A DNA stretch of 64,000 nt from Cenococcum geophilum 1.58 (lineage: Eukaryota; Ascomycota; Dothideomycetes; Gloniales; Gloniaceae), in the NCBI GenBank assembly GCA_001692895.1, contig KV748251.1:434001-498000 (forward strand), written 5' to 3'. Numbering within the stretch: the first letter of the stretch is position 1; each line of letters opens with the position of its first letter. The translations under genes were made by a program, and so were the position numbers. Below the pieces are notes generated by a model. The model was not told the DNA's origin and searched no databases. It saw nothing but the letters and a program-made list of their open reading frames with translations. Below, one piece after another: positions 24,780 to 35,550 of this stretch.

Positions 24780-25881
24780 ATAAACCACACATACAACCTT
24801 ACCAAAAGGTAGCACCGTACTTTAAAACTTACGTATACCCTTCTGCCTATTAAAAACAATTGATTTTCCAACTCCTAAGACCTAATTCCTACTGCCTAGC
24901 GAGCTAGAGGTGGATTTATTTGTCGTTTTTACCCCCTTCTCCCTAATAGAAAATTCTTCTTAGGGGTGGTCCTAGCTTATAAGCGAGGCACGGATAGAAA
25001 TACTAAAACTACTACTACTACTACTACCACTAATACCAAAACTATAAAACATAGACTTTTCCTAGGTTTTTCTTCTATAGAAAGCAAAAGCCTAATAAAA
25101 TAGGGGATGTAGGTACTTTTCTATATCTCCTTTAGTCAGATTTTCTTTAGTAAGAGGAAGATTGCCTTTAGGGCTTTTCTGCTAATAAAAGCCTAATAAG
25201 TCCTTTTTTTAGTAGTTTTTTCTACTTCTAATAGAAAAAGAAAATAACTACACTAGTCTTTTTTAGCTAGTTTTTCTACTACCTTTTAGCCTAATCTCCC
25301 TAGAAATCTTCTAGTAAGATTAGTAAGGAGAAAAGGCGTAAAAGGATAGTAAAAATTAGCAAGGCTTTTTGCCTAGTTTTCTACCTTTAGGACTAGGAGA
25401 TAAGAGACCTAAGGAGGTTATTATCTACTGTAAAAACTAGGAACCCCCCCTATAAAATAGTAAGGCCTCTAATAGGCAAAAATATAGAGATAAGCAACGA
25501 TAAACCCTTATCTACCTCTTCTTCTACCTCTTCCCCTTCTCCTTCTCCTTCTCCTCTATCTTCTCCTTACCCGTCTAAGAAAGACGTAAAAATGAAAAAT
25601 GGAAGAAAAAGATATTATATACTATCTTCTCCTAAAAACAAAACCTAAAACTAAAGCAGGACGTTAGTACCTAAGCCTATTACGGCTAGTATACCTCCCT
25701 CCTCTCTTTCTCCAAAATATTATCTATAAAAAGCCCTAAATAACCTAAACTAGGCCTATATAGGGCTAAAAAAAGAAGATGAAAAAGAGTAAGTTAAATT
25801 ACTAGGGGACTATGTATAGAGTGTTTTAGTAGGAGAAGATCCCTTTATAAAGGAAAAAGAAAAAAAGGAAAAAGATATCCT
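24780..25881 (+). pseudogene. LINE L1 5' UTR and N-terminal ORF1
   Basis: Contains an (ACT)n microsatellite near 25008-25028 and Ser/Thr/Pro-rich low-complexity coding sequence (CTTCTCC repeats, about 25525-25565). It is collinear with 52195-53523 of L2 in reverse complement, except that L2 carries a 199-bp insert. The exact ATG of ORF1 cannot be fixed because of RIP. Cut at 25881 by Gypsy A3; ORF1 resumes at 41058. Confidence 0.7.
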
Positions 25882-26305
25882 TATAACGGAACCTTGTAAT
25901 AGGTACTACGGTAGGCTCGTTATTAGGCTAGGTATATAGNTAATNNAANTTAAAGTTAACAACGTAATAATAACTGGTGGAGTAGTTGCCTAATAGATTA
26001 ACTCTAATTATATTCTAAAAATTACTATAAGGAAGGAACTATCTAGGTAGAGATTAAGGGTCCTTAAATATATAACCGTATTTCTATAAAATCCTTCTTA
26101 TATATAATATACGTAAGCTCTATCTACTCTATTATAGATTATATAGATTATATAGATTATATAAATCTTATTATATAACCTTAATTACTATTCCTCGTTA
26201 TATAGTTTTATCGGCTCTATTCTAAACCGTATTTAAATTAACTAACTAGCTTCTTTTGACTCCTCTTTAAGTAGTTATAGCATTATACTTAAAGCGTTTA
26301 TAACA
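25882..26305 (-). repeat. 3' LTR of Gypsy A3
   Basis: 424 bp starting TATAACGGAACC (originally TGTAACGG) and ending TATAACA. It matches the right LTR of the same element and the A1 and A2 LTRs. Includes the TATAGATTA tandem run (about 26140-26170). Ambiguous bases at 25940-25949. Confidence 0.9.
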
Positions 26306-26439
26306 CTATCTCCCTCCTTTTTATCTTTATCCTTAAAGATTCCTAATATCTCTAAGTTGTTTACTAGAGGTATAATATCTATCTAATTAATTTAGTTAAT
26401 ATTGTTACTTATTATACCTAAAGAAATTTCTCCGTCTTT

Positions 26440-27010
26440 AGCTATTTATCGTACTTACACCGTCGCTGCAATATTATCTCTTAGTAAGATTATACCTACT
26501 CCATATTCCCGCTATTTAAAAGAGGGGTTAGTTTATATTACGTTGGTAAACCCATCTTTATAACAACCGTCCTTTTACTTAAAGTACATTAAAGCAAATA
26601 TTTATTTATCCTATAACGTTCGCTTTATCTCTAATACTAAATATACATAATTTATTACTCTTAATAGTCGTTTAGTTCCCTAATTAATTTATCTTAGGGT
26701 CTTATATTTAATTTATTACTACGCGGCTAGATAATAAACTATCCGTTACTTTAGTAGAGTTACGCCGTTTTTATAACGCAGAATAGGAGGCTGCTAATAC
26801 TTAGTAACGGGCCCTTAAGTCTTATCTTACGGCATTTACTCAGTTAATCCGTCTTAAGAAGATTTATAAAAAGGTTTATTTTAAGGAGTAGAAGCTTATA
26901 AAATAGGGTCTATAGGAACTTAGTAATAAAAAATAGATCCTCTTTTGGCTAAGAAGGAAACAGATCTAAGTAGCTTAGTAACTACTCTTTTTAGGTCCCC
27001 CTTAGGTGAC
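26440..27010 (+). pseudogene. Antisense reading frame of Gypsy A between chromodomain and 3' LTR
   Basis: On the strand opposite to gag-pol, a frame broken only by TAG/TAA at likely Gln codons runs from about 26655 to 27000 and may begin further left. It reads LDNKLSVTLVELRRFYNAE, then ALKSYLTAFTQLIRLKKIYK and KEQKLIKQGLQELSNKK when RIP stops are taken as Gln. The sequence is Arg/Lys/Glu/Leu-rich and looks like a coiled coil. A similar heptad-rich pattern is found in some fungal transposon-borne antisense proteins, but I cannot name a family. Only A3 covers this region in the window, so conservation cannot be tested here. Confidence 0.5.
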
Positions 27011-27099
27011 TTATTTTTTAGCGATCCTTTTTTATTAATACTATCTAACCTAATCTCTTTCAATACTCCTATACTTTTCCTATAGCGTTTTTTAAATTT

Positions 27100-29284
27100 T
27101 CTAGGAGTTCCTAGGTAGTCTTAGTATAGCCTATCTACTTTACCTTATACTATATTTTATTATTAATATTCTTATAGTTAATAATCTTTAAAACTTATTA
27201 TTTATCTTCCTCCTATCCTTTATATGTATTTACTTCGTAGACTAGTAGCTTAACATTTCCGTATACTGGCTCTAATATTACAATATATTATATAGGATAG
27301 ATTATTATTTTAGATAGTAAGTTTAACTTAAATATAACTAGTAAAATCCTTTACTTAATTTTAAAAGGTCCTAGTCTAACGTGGTTTAACTTCTTACTTA
27401 GTTATTAACTTTTGAAATTTTTATATAGTAGCCACACTTTATCTCCCTCCTTAAGATTTAGTCCCTTAGATCTCTTAGCATTATAGTACCTTTTTATTCT
27501 TTCTTATACCTTTTTTACTAATTCTATAAAGTCTATATAAAAATTCATTAATATCTTTATTCTTTCTTTAGCTATACTACTTGTTTTCTTTACTTATTAT
27601 AATAATAATAATATTCTTAGCTTATATCCGTAATTTGCCTTAAAAAGTAATATGCCTATTCCTTTTTATGGTATTATATTATATATAAATTATATAACTA
27701 GTAGTAATAATACCTAATTATTCTATGCGTAATTAATATAGTGCCTTAGATACTATTTTAGTATTTAGTTTAATCTTTCTATTTAACCGTCTATCTGCGG
27801 ATAATATATAGTAGAAGTTACTACTCTAACTCCTTATTCCGCTAAGAATACCTCCTAGAATACTGTTATAAATCTTAAATCTCTATCTAATATAATTTTA
27901 CTTAGTGCTCTATATCTTACGAACACTTCTTTAATATAGATTCTAGCGATATCTTCTACTAATATTTCCTCTATGCATACTATAAAGTATCCCTACTTTA
28001 TAAGCTTATCTGCTATTACTAAGATTGCGTTATAATCTTATCCGGTAATAGGATCTTTTAATTTTAGTAACTTAAAAATAAAGTCCTATAATATAACCTC
28101 CTATAGTCTCTCTAGTATTTTAATAAGTTATAGCCCTTTATATAGCTTATATCTTATTAGTTTATTTCTTTAACAGTCTAAATATTTCTTAGTAATTTTT
28201 CGTGCTAAGCCTTAGATTCCGTTAATAATATACTCCTCCTAGAGTTTTAACACTAAGCCTATAACTCTATTATATCCTTAAGTTAATCCCTTATAGAAAT
28301 CTTCTATAAAGTACTCTGCTATACTTTTTAGGATATATTTTACTTCTTAATTTTCGTATATATCCATCTATAGATCTTCTAGTTATGCTTCTAAAATTCT
28401 TTATACCTAAAAGCTTTTTAGTAACTTATAAACTCTATCTAGTTTGTTATCTTCTTAAGTTACTATAATTTTTAGATAATTGTACCTAATTAGTCCGTCT
28501 ATATCTTTTTATAGTAAAGCCCCTAATGGCTTCTTATTATTTTATAGTTTAGTTTTTTAACTTAGAGCGTCCGCTTATATATTATCTGTACCTTTAGTAT
28601 ACTAAAACTTAAAATAGTATTCTGTAAGTATCTCTGCCCATTTAACCTATCTTTAGTTAAGTTCCTTTATTATTAGGAATCCTATTAGGTTCTTATAATC
28701 CGTTTTAACTATAAATAGTTTCTCTATATCTTATAAGAATNCTCTCTATTTCTTTAGTGCTGTAACTATACCTAATAACTCTTTATTATAGATGTTATAT
28801 TTTAACTCTAGTAGTGTTATTTTCCGACTATAATATGCTACTAGGTACTATCTATTTTAATATTTTTATATAAAGCATGCCCTTAGTATAAAGTCTAATA
28901 TATTTATTTTTATAACCATTTTTAGTCCTAGTTAATAGATCTTAAGAACTAGCTCCTAGGTAAATAATTCTTTAACTTTTTTAAATAATTCTTGCTATTC
29001 CTTTCCCCATACCTATAAGTCTTCTTTTTTCGTTAATTATGTAAATAGTTTAATATCTTTTAACTATTATATTATAAACCGTTTACAGTAATTGCAAAAC
29101 CCTAAAAACAATCTTAATTGCGTAACGTTCTCTAGTTCTTGCCAATTTACTATAACCTCGATCTTCTTTAGATCTATACTAAGTTAGCCTAATTTAATAA
29201 TAAATTTAACAAAATTCGTCTTCCTAGTAAAGAACTTATATTTCTTAATTACTACTAGTATCTATTCTTCTTATAGTCTCTTTA
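27100..29284 (-). pseudogene. Gypsy A3 pol 3' part: RT end, RNase H, integrase, chromodomain
   Basis: Integrase is clear: LDC*RNKLIRYK (zinc-binding end), then KLLKLKDPITG*DYNAILVI and ADKLIK*GYF with the first catalytic Asp changed in context, and RALSKIILDRDLRFI (about 27800-28330). The chromodomain at about 27110-27200 reads KIINYKNINNKI*YKVKWIGY followed by TKTTWE; such domains guide integration to heterochromatin. RNase H is at about 28560-28900. The reverse transcriptase is cut at 29284 by Copia C2 and continues at 35551. Confidence 0.88.
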
Positions 29285-29470
29285 TATTGGAAACACAGAG
29301 TGACTCACCAATAACGACTACTTGAGTAGGGTTATAGTAATATTAGTTAATTCTTATTAATAGGAATAAGGAAAGGGGTGAGGAACTTAAGGTTCCTTAC
29401 CACGCTAGGGCCACGTTAACACGTGACGGCAATATGCTTCATGCGACGGTAACTTGCCTTATTCCCGACA
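29285..29470 (-). repeat. 3' LTR of Copia C2
   Basis: 186 bp, starts TATTGGAAACAC (originally TGTTGG) and ends ATTCCCGACA. About 10 differences from the partner LTR at 35360-35545, mostly C/T or G/A. Contains the hairpin GAGGAACTTAAGGTTCCT (about 29380-29397). Confidence 0.94.
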
Positions 29471-29531
29471 CTGGCAACTCTTCTTTTTATAGTTGCTATA
29501 TATATATATACAAACAAACAGTATATAATAA

Positions 29532-29591
29532 TACTAGACAATATGCAATAAAACTAGACAATATGCAATAAAACCAGACGATATACAACAA
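29532..29591. repeat. Three-copy 20-bp tandem repeat in the C2 3' region
   Basis: ACTAGACAATATGCAATAAA at 29532-29551 and 29552-29571, then a diverged third copy. Not seen in the matching region of C3. Confidence 0.85.
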
Positions 29592-29634
29592 TGCGGTAGT
29601 TAGCAGAATTTGGTAGATAACGCGAAGACGGGTA

Positions 29635-29803
29635 GGCCGCTAAGACGCTAGTAGTAAGCGAGCTAATGGCGATTTTCTATACCGGGCATGGAAAATCCTA
29701 ATTAGTTAGTAGAAGTCTATACTGCTACCTAAATTAATTAGGCGCGGCGCTCTTGGCAAGAATCTAACTAATTAAATAACTTTAACCAGTGGTCGAAGTT
29801 CCA
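29635..29803. promoter_or_regulatory. Shared modules a and b in the Copia C2 3' region
   Basis: Module a (29635-29670, core GCCGCTAAGACGCTAG) is followed by an imperfect hairpin (GATTTTC...GAAAATC, 29671-29697). Module b (29761-29803, core AACTTTAACCAGTGGTCG) follows. The same pair, same order and orientation, is in C3 (62181-62356) and in Gypsy B (54860-55199). Both lie 3' of pol. Role unknown; conservation between superfamilies suggests a transcription, termination or packaging signal. The regulatory label is an inference. Confidence 0.5.
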
Positions 29804-29879
29804 TAAGATCTTAACTTTTCTAAATTTCCCTCTTAACCCAACCTTTAACTCGTATATATAGAGTATTTATATTAATAAA

Positions 29880-32800
29880 TGTCTTTAGTGCCTTGTTTGG
29901 GTTTGCCTTCGTCATTATATCTACTAGGTTATTTTGGCTATTAATCTATTAAATCTTAAAGAATTCTTAACGCTTATAGGACTGCTGAAGTGCCATAATA
30001 TCGATTATAAGATGCTTCTCCTTTGTAGTACTAAGCTTAACTAAACACTCGTAGAGGGAATATAAGTTAGTGCATACAATTATAGGGATAGCGGAAAGTT
30101 CGAGCCGGTCTATAATTATTTTAAGGGTAGTTTTAATTACAATTACTATATTAACTCTGCTAACTATTCCATATATCTCTAACGCTAGAACGCTTTAAGT
30201 GACGCGCTTACTCTTAGTTAAGCTTTAATAAATAAGGTTGCCGTAGATTGTAAAGTTATTCTCTCTAGTAGATTCGTTCGCGATAATAATCTTATATCCT
30301 AGCTAGGAGCTAAAATCTTTATTGTTTATAAACGATCTATTAATAAATACGAAGAGCTTAGCGGTAGGAAGGTTAATAGGCACATAGAGTAGTCCCCTAT
30401 TGAGATGGTTCATTTACTAGGAAAGACGCTTATTTAGGGCAAGAATGTTATCCTTAATTAGTTCCTAGTGTTAAGCGGCAATAGAGAGATTAAAGGAAGC
30501 CTTAGGTTAACAAATAGAAGCCATATAAGCTCCGCGAGCGCGTTACTCTATATATCCTTACTTTAGAGAATTAACGTTAATAATATTAATCTTCTTGCCT
30601 TAACCCTTTTGGCGTAGAGCAATGGAGCTCTTATTTAGGGAGAGGATACATCCATTAAAGAGTAATGGTATTGCTAAGTTAAGTCTTTCCTTTGGCTTTG
30701 CTATAAGGTTTGCCTTTACTAGCTTATCTTCTTTAAGAGCTAAGAATTGGTCGTCTCCTAAGATAATTGTATTGTCCGTTTATATGCTGACGATTCCAAA
30801 TAGAGTTCCCGTAGTTATAATAAGGAAGCAGGGATTAAATATAGAAGTAGTTATTAAAAGCTTCTCCTTATGGTACTTGCTATAGGTAGCCTACTAATAA
30901 GTTCCTGCCTCTGTAATTTTATATAATGGCTTAAGTACGACCATAATCGTATCCTTAGGATATTAGTGGCGAATTTGCTCTGGAAGGTATGCTAGTATTA
31001 AGCGCTAAAGGCGCGTCTCTAATTGGGTATAGGCCTAAGTAATATCTCGCAGGTAAACCGCCATCCTATTCTTTATTAAGGAGGGAGCTAGTGTAATAAT
31101 AACTCGTTAACTAGCTTATTAAATTATAGGGGATTATATAAGGATTACTTCCTTACCGTTATTGTTATAACCTTAAATAACTAGCCTTGACTTCTTAAAT
31201 GGGGTATTAGTAGCTTTGCCTTTAATCTTATTAACCATTCTTAACTTAAATATGCGGACTCTATTAAACTTAGTAGGGTCATATTTCTTAAATTTAAAGA
31301 CTCCTCTTATAATAAGACTATTGATCTCCTACTTGTTAGATGCTTAGAAAGGAGCTCCTAGAGTTATAATACGGCCTTTCTTTTAGAGCTGTTTTACGAG
31401 TTCGAAGTTAGCCTTTTCTTTAGCTATTATAAAGGCTATTAATAGTTTATCTCCATTCTTAATAGCGGTAATAAATTGCTCTTTAAAATTGATAAGATAT
31501 TGGCGATTTTATAATCCCTTTAGGCGACCTCTACCGCGTTATAGTTGCGGTACGTCTACTATAATTATATTAGAATTGCCTTCGCCTTCTAGAGTACGTT
31601 AATTGTGGTTCTTCTCTAGGGTATCCTTTAGGGTATTCTGTAAAGGCTTAGAGCTATTATCCCTATAGTAGGGCTTAACAACGGTTAAGCGGAATTAAGT
31701 AGGTCTATAGGGCATTTAAAGAGTATAAGTTTAACTATTAATTACAATAAGTTTATATGGGCCTAACTATCCTCCCTTTTTACGCCATATATATACCTCC
31801 GATTAGAGTGGCAGATTAAGTATAATTAAGGTATTTGGGCCATTTCTTATTCCTAGTGCGTCGTTAACCTAGCGCGTGGCGTAGAGACGTCGCACCTCCT
31901 TTATTGCCTTATAAATAGCCTTAGCTTATTACGCAATAGAGGGAGATAGTAGAGAATCGTTAGTTATTTAAGGGTAGGCGCTAAAGACTAGTAATGTAGG
32001 TATAAGCCTATCTGGGCCAGCGGTATCGTTAACAGCCTTAACAGCCATCTGTAGGATGAGCTCTTCGCTAGCACCCTCTAGTTCCGAAGAAATGATTTTA
32101 TATACGTGGCGTAATAGCGTATAATATTGTTCTACTTTTCTAATACTATTATATGCCTTAACGGGGACTTCCTTAACCTTAATTGTTATTGCCTTTACCT
32201 ATTATTAAAACTCTATAGATAAGAAGTTCTTTTCTACGTTATGAACAATTTAATTAGGGGGTCCTAGGTAGATATTAATCTAGCATAATTAAAGAGTATC
32301 CTATACGTTCCTAGCTAATATATCTTTTAAAAAGCGTGCGGCTTAGAAGGAGGTTAAAAAGTTAATAACTTAGAGTACTGGCTTGCCGCTAAGATATATA
32401 ACATCTATAATAATGCAGAAGTTAAAGTTGTAGTTGTCTTTAAGAGTAAACTTAAATCGGCTAGGGGACTTCTAGTTTATTTAGTAGTGGTAATAGTACT
32501 TCGTAAGATGTTTAATTACCTTAACCTTAACTTTATAACCTGCTCGCTAAAGGACCCTAAGTAATTAGTAAATAGATAGGTGGCCAAAACGACGGTATAG
32601 TTAACGTAACTCTAACTTGGTTAGGTGGCTTTAAGCAACGCTCCTTTCTAGCTGTTAAAGGAGCAACTAAGGGTGACCCCACTTGCGTATAATAGGCACC
32701 TAATTATCTCCCTAGACAAGCATATTCTTAAGGTTGTTAAGCTTAATACCTAATTTGTCTATATCTTAGATGCAGAATAGGAATAGGGTATTCGCGGGGA

Positions 32801-35340
32801 TAATGTGGAAAGTAATATATCCTAATGGGGTTTGGACCTTAATTGTACTAAGAGAGATTATAGTACCCTTGCCAAAGCGAATTGTATATTAGCCTGCTAT
32901 TAATTGGTTAATTTAAACAGAGCTATTAAGCTACTAAAGAGCTTGAACTTAAGGCTCTCCTACTATAGATACTCCTGTAGCTCCAGTATCTGGCATAATA
33001 CTATAAAAGACGTTCGCCGAGTATCTGTTATTAAAGGAGAACGCGGAACTTTTCTTTGGCTCATTAAAGATATCTAACTTTATAATAGAATGGAGCGTAG
33101 ATTGGTTATTAAGGATAGCGACGGTTTATATACTATTTACCTTACTATACTTAGTAAAGTATTAGTTAGGAGAGTAGTCCTTAATTTCTATATCTATAAG
33201 GAGCTGTTTAGCCTTATTAACCTTACCCTTAAAATCTTCTTCGCCTTTATATTAAACTAGGAAGTTTTAGAAGTAGGCTATAGTAACCTCTTAGTTTCCG
33301 ACATTTCGTGCGCTTTAGCGAAACCTATTATATGCCTCCTTTCGTCTATTAAAAGGGTGTCTAGTTAACTAGTAATTTGGCTTCTTATAAACGTAGCACT
33401 TCTTCTAATAATTGCTCCGAAGTAAACCTCTATAAGGACCTCCATAATTGCCTTATAGTTGACGTTAATTATACCCTTTACTATATCCCCTACCACATCC
33501 ACTATATATTTAATTAGTCTAGTTATAATTATATTAGTCGGCTGGGTTAATTAAGGTAGGTTAGAGTTAGGCATTAAATTGCTATACTTCTTAAGAGCGT
33601 AGAGCGGTGCTAATAGAGGATCTTAATTAAGTATATACTCCTTCGTAAGTACTTATAGGGTTAAAGAGAGCGAGATTGCATTTTTTAATACCTCGGCATA
33701 CGCTAATAACTTAATCGCGTAGGCTAAGGTCCTTTTAATATAATTCGGATAAACCACGCTAAATTGTCTAAAGTTAATTAAAGAGCTTTTAAAGATAATT
33801 AAGCTGAGAGACACCTAGGTTCGTAGCAATAATTTTTAGAAAGGTAGTCTCTCTCCACTCCAATATATATTGCTGCTTATTCTCTTTTATTTTAAAGTGG
33901 CATCTTGTCTTATATATCATTTGGTTAAAATTGTATCCTTTTCCTACTAAATGATTATAATAGAAGGTACTGGCGCGGCCCTTAAGTATAACGGAATAGG
34001 CGTTATAATATTAGTTAGGTTCTAGTCTAACCTTTTAGCAATAGTTATAGAAGATACGCAGCTTCGAATTAAGGATGTTATATAGTTCCCCGCTAAACTT
34101 CTTCTCCTAGTCTATATAGAGCTTTATAAGCTCTGTAAGCATTTTTAAGGTGCCTTTAAGTAGTGTTAAACCACGTTAAAATTACATTAAAGATTAAGGT
34201 AGGGATTGCTTTGTAGGCTGCAGTGGAGATATAGGGCTTAGTAGAACATAGCGTGGTACCTAATCTTTCTATGGTAGAGTTTAAAGGTTATTAAATCGCG
34301 AAGTAAGGGGATCTTACGCTTGCTTTTAAGGGGTAGTGGTTAACGTTACTAGTTAAATTAGTGGATTCTAGGGAGCTAGAGATAGAGGTGGAAGCGATAG
34401 ATATAAAACGTAAGAACTTGTGCCTGGAGCAATGGAATTAGAGCGCGTCTCTGTTAGCGTATTATTTAGATTCTATCGTAAGTTAAGCTTCCTTTTAGTG
34501 CGTAGTTAGTGCTTAACCTCTTATGGAGTCTATTCGTGCTCTTCTTTTACGTCGATAACTTGCTCCTAGATATTATCTTTAATAGCACCCCCATCTATAG
34601 GGACAAATACTCTATTCTCCTAAAGGAAGTTACGGAAGTTTTATATAATGTCCTTCTTCGCAAGAGCCTATATTTCCTTTATCTATTTAATAAAGTCCTC
34701 CTTTATATAACACTATAGCTTAGTATTGTTATATTTGCTGTCTGTATAGTATACTATATAGTATACTAAGAATCTATTTAGGTCCTGTTTTTTGGCGTTT
34801 ATAGGGTCGATGTCTGTATCTTATATCTCCGGGTTAATGCTTTTCTTATACTTCTTTGGGTAGGTTAACGCTATAGTAGGTATAAAATTGACGGGGTGTT
34901 GTACATCAAAGGTAGGTAGGGTTTTTAGCTTTATAGAATCTCGTAGGTTTACTGTTAAAAGGTAGGCAATTAAGATGTTGTTAACGCGTTTTAGACGTTG
35001 ACTTTAGGACCGTAGGTTTAGTAATACTTCTAACCTAAAGTACTTAACCAAATCTTTGTATGCGTAGTTGTTTAACACGTTTCGGACATTAATTTTAGGA
35101 CTATAGGTTTAGTGACACTTCTGACCTAAAGTACTTAACTAAATCTTTATAAACGTGGTTGTTCTATATAATAGACGCAACTTGGTATCTCCTAGTACTT
35201 AGTAACACTTCTATTACTAGTTTTCCGCAAGTCTAAGGTAGTACAGTATCGCCGGGATCCATTCTATATAAGCGTATATAGCACCCCTGCATAAGACTAT
35301 CTCTTCTATTTAAAAACCTAGCTGCTCTATAGTTGACTAT
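29880..35340 (-). pseudogene. Copia C2 gag-pol (broken)
   Basis: Minus-strand polyprotein, best preserved of the three Copia copies. The reverse transcriptase catalytic region (about 30640-30830) reads QTDNTIILGDDQFLALKEDK and VKANLIAKPKERLNLAIPLL, an 87-codon stretch with few stops; the second catalytic Asp is Asn. Integrase lies around 32000-32600, again with the NIYLGPP-like segment on the minus strand. Gag is at about 33800-35300. Many RIP stops remain. Homologous to C1 (plus) and C3. Confidence 0.86.
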
Positions 35341-35359
35341 GTATTTAACCACTAATTAG

Positions 35360-35545
35360 TATTAGAAATACAGGGTGACTTACCAATAACGACTACTTAA
35401 GTAGGGTTACAGTAATATTAGTTAATTCTTATTGATAGGAATAAGGAAAGGGGTGAGGAACTTAAGGTTCCTCACCACGCTAGGGCCACGTCGACACGTG
35501 ACGGCAATATGCTTTATGCGATGGCAACTTGCCTTATTCCCGACA
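35360..35545 (-). repeat. 5' LTR of Copia C2
   Basis: 186 bp, starts TATTAGAAATACAGGG and ends ATTCCCGACA; pair of 29285-29470. Followed directly by the CTTTA duplication. Confidence 0.94.
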
Positions 35546-35550
35546 CTTTA

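Larger units (their letters stand above)
29285..35545 (-). mobile_element. Copia LTR retrotransposon, complete copy C2
   Basis: 6261 bp with two 186-bp LTRs and a perfect 5-bp target duplication, CTTTA, at 29280-29284 and 35546-35550, inside the reverse transcriptase gene of Gypsy A3. Minus orientation, as C3. Internal order from the right: LTR, gag, integrase, reverse transcriptase, RNase H, then a roughly 400-bp non-coding 3' region with a 20-bp tandem repeat and modules a and b, and the LTR. Confidence 0.95.

Noticed and set aside
30622..30885. 87-codon open frame on the plus strand
   Set aside because: Shadow of the Copia C2 reverse transcriptase on the minus strand; nearly the same peptide appears opposite C1.
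34509..34718. 69-codon open frame on the plus strand
   Set aside because: Antisense to Copia C2 gag; no homology seen.
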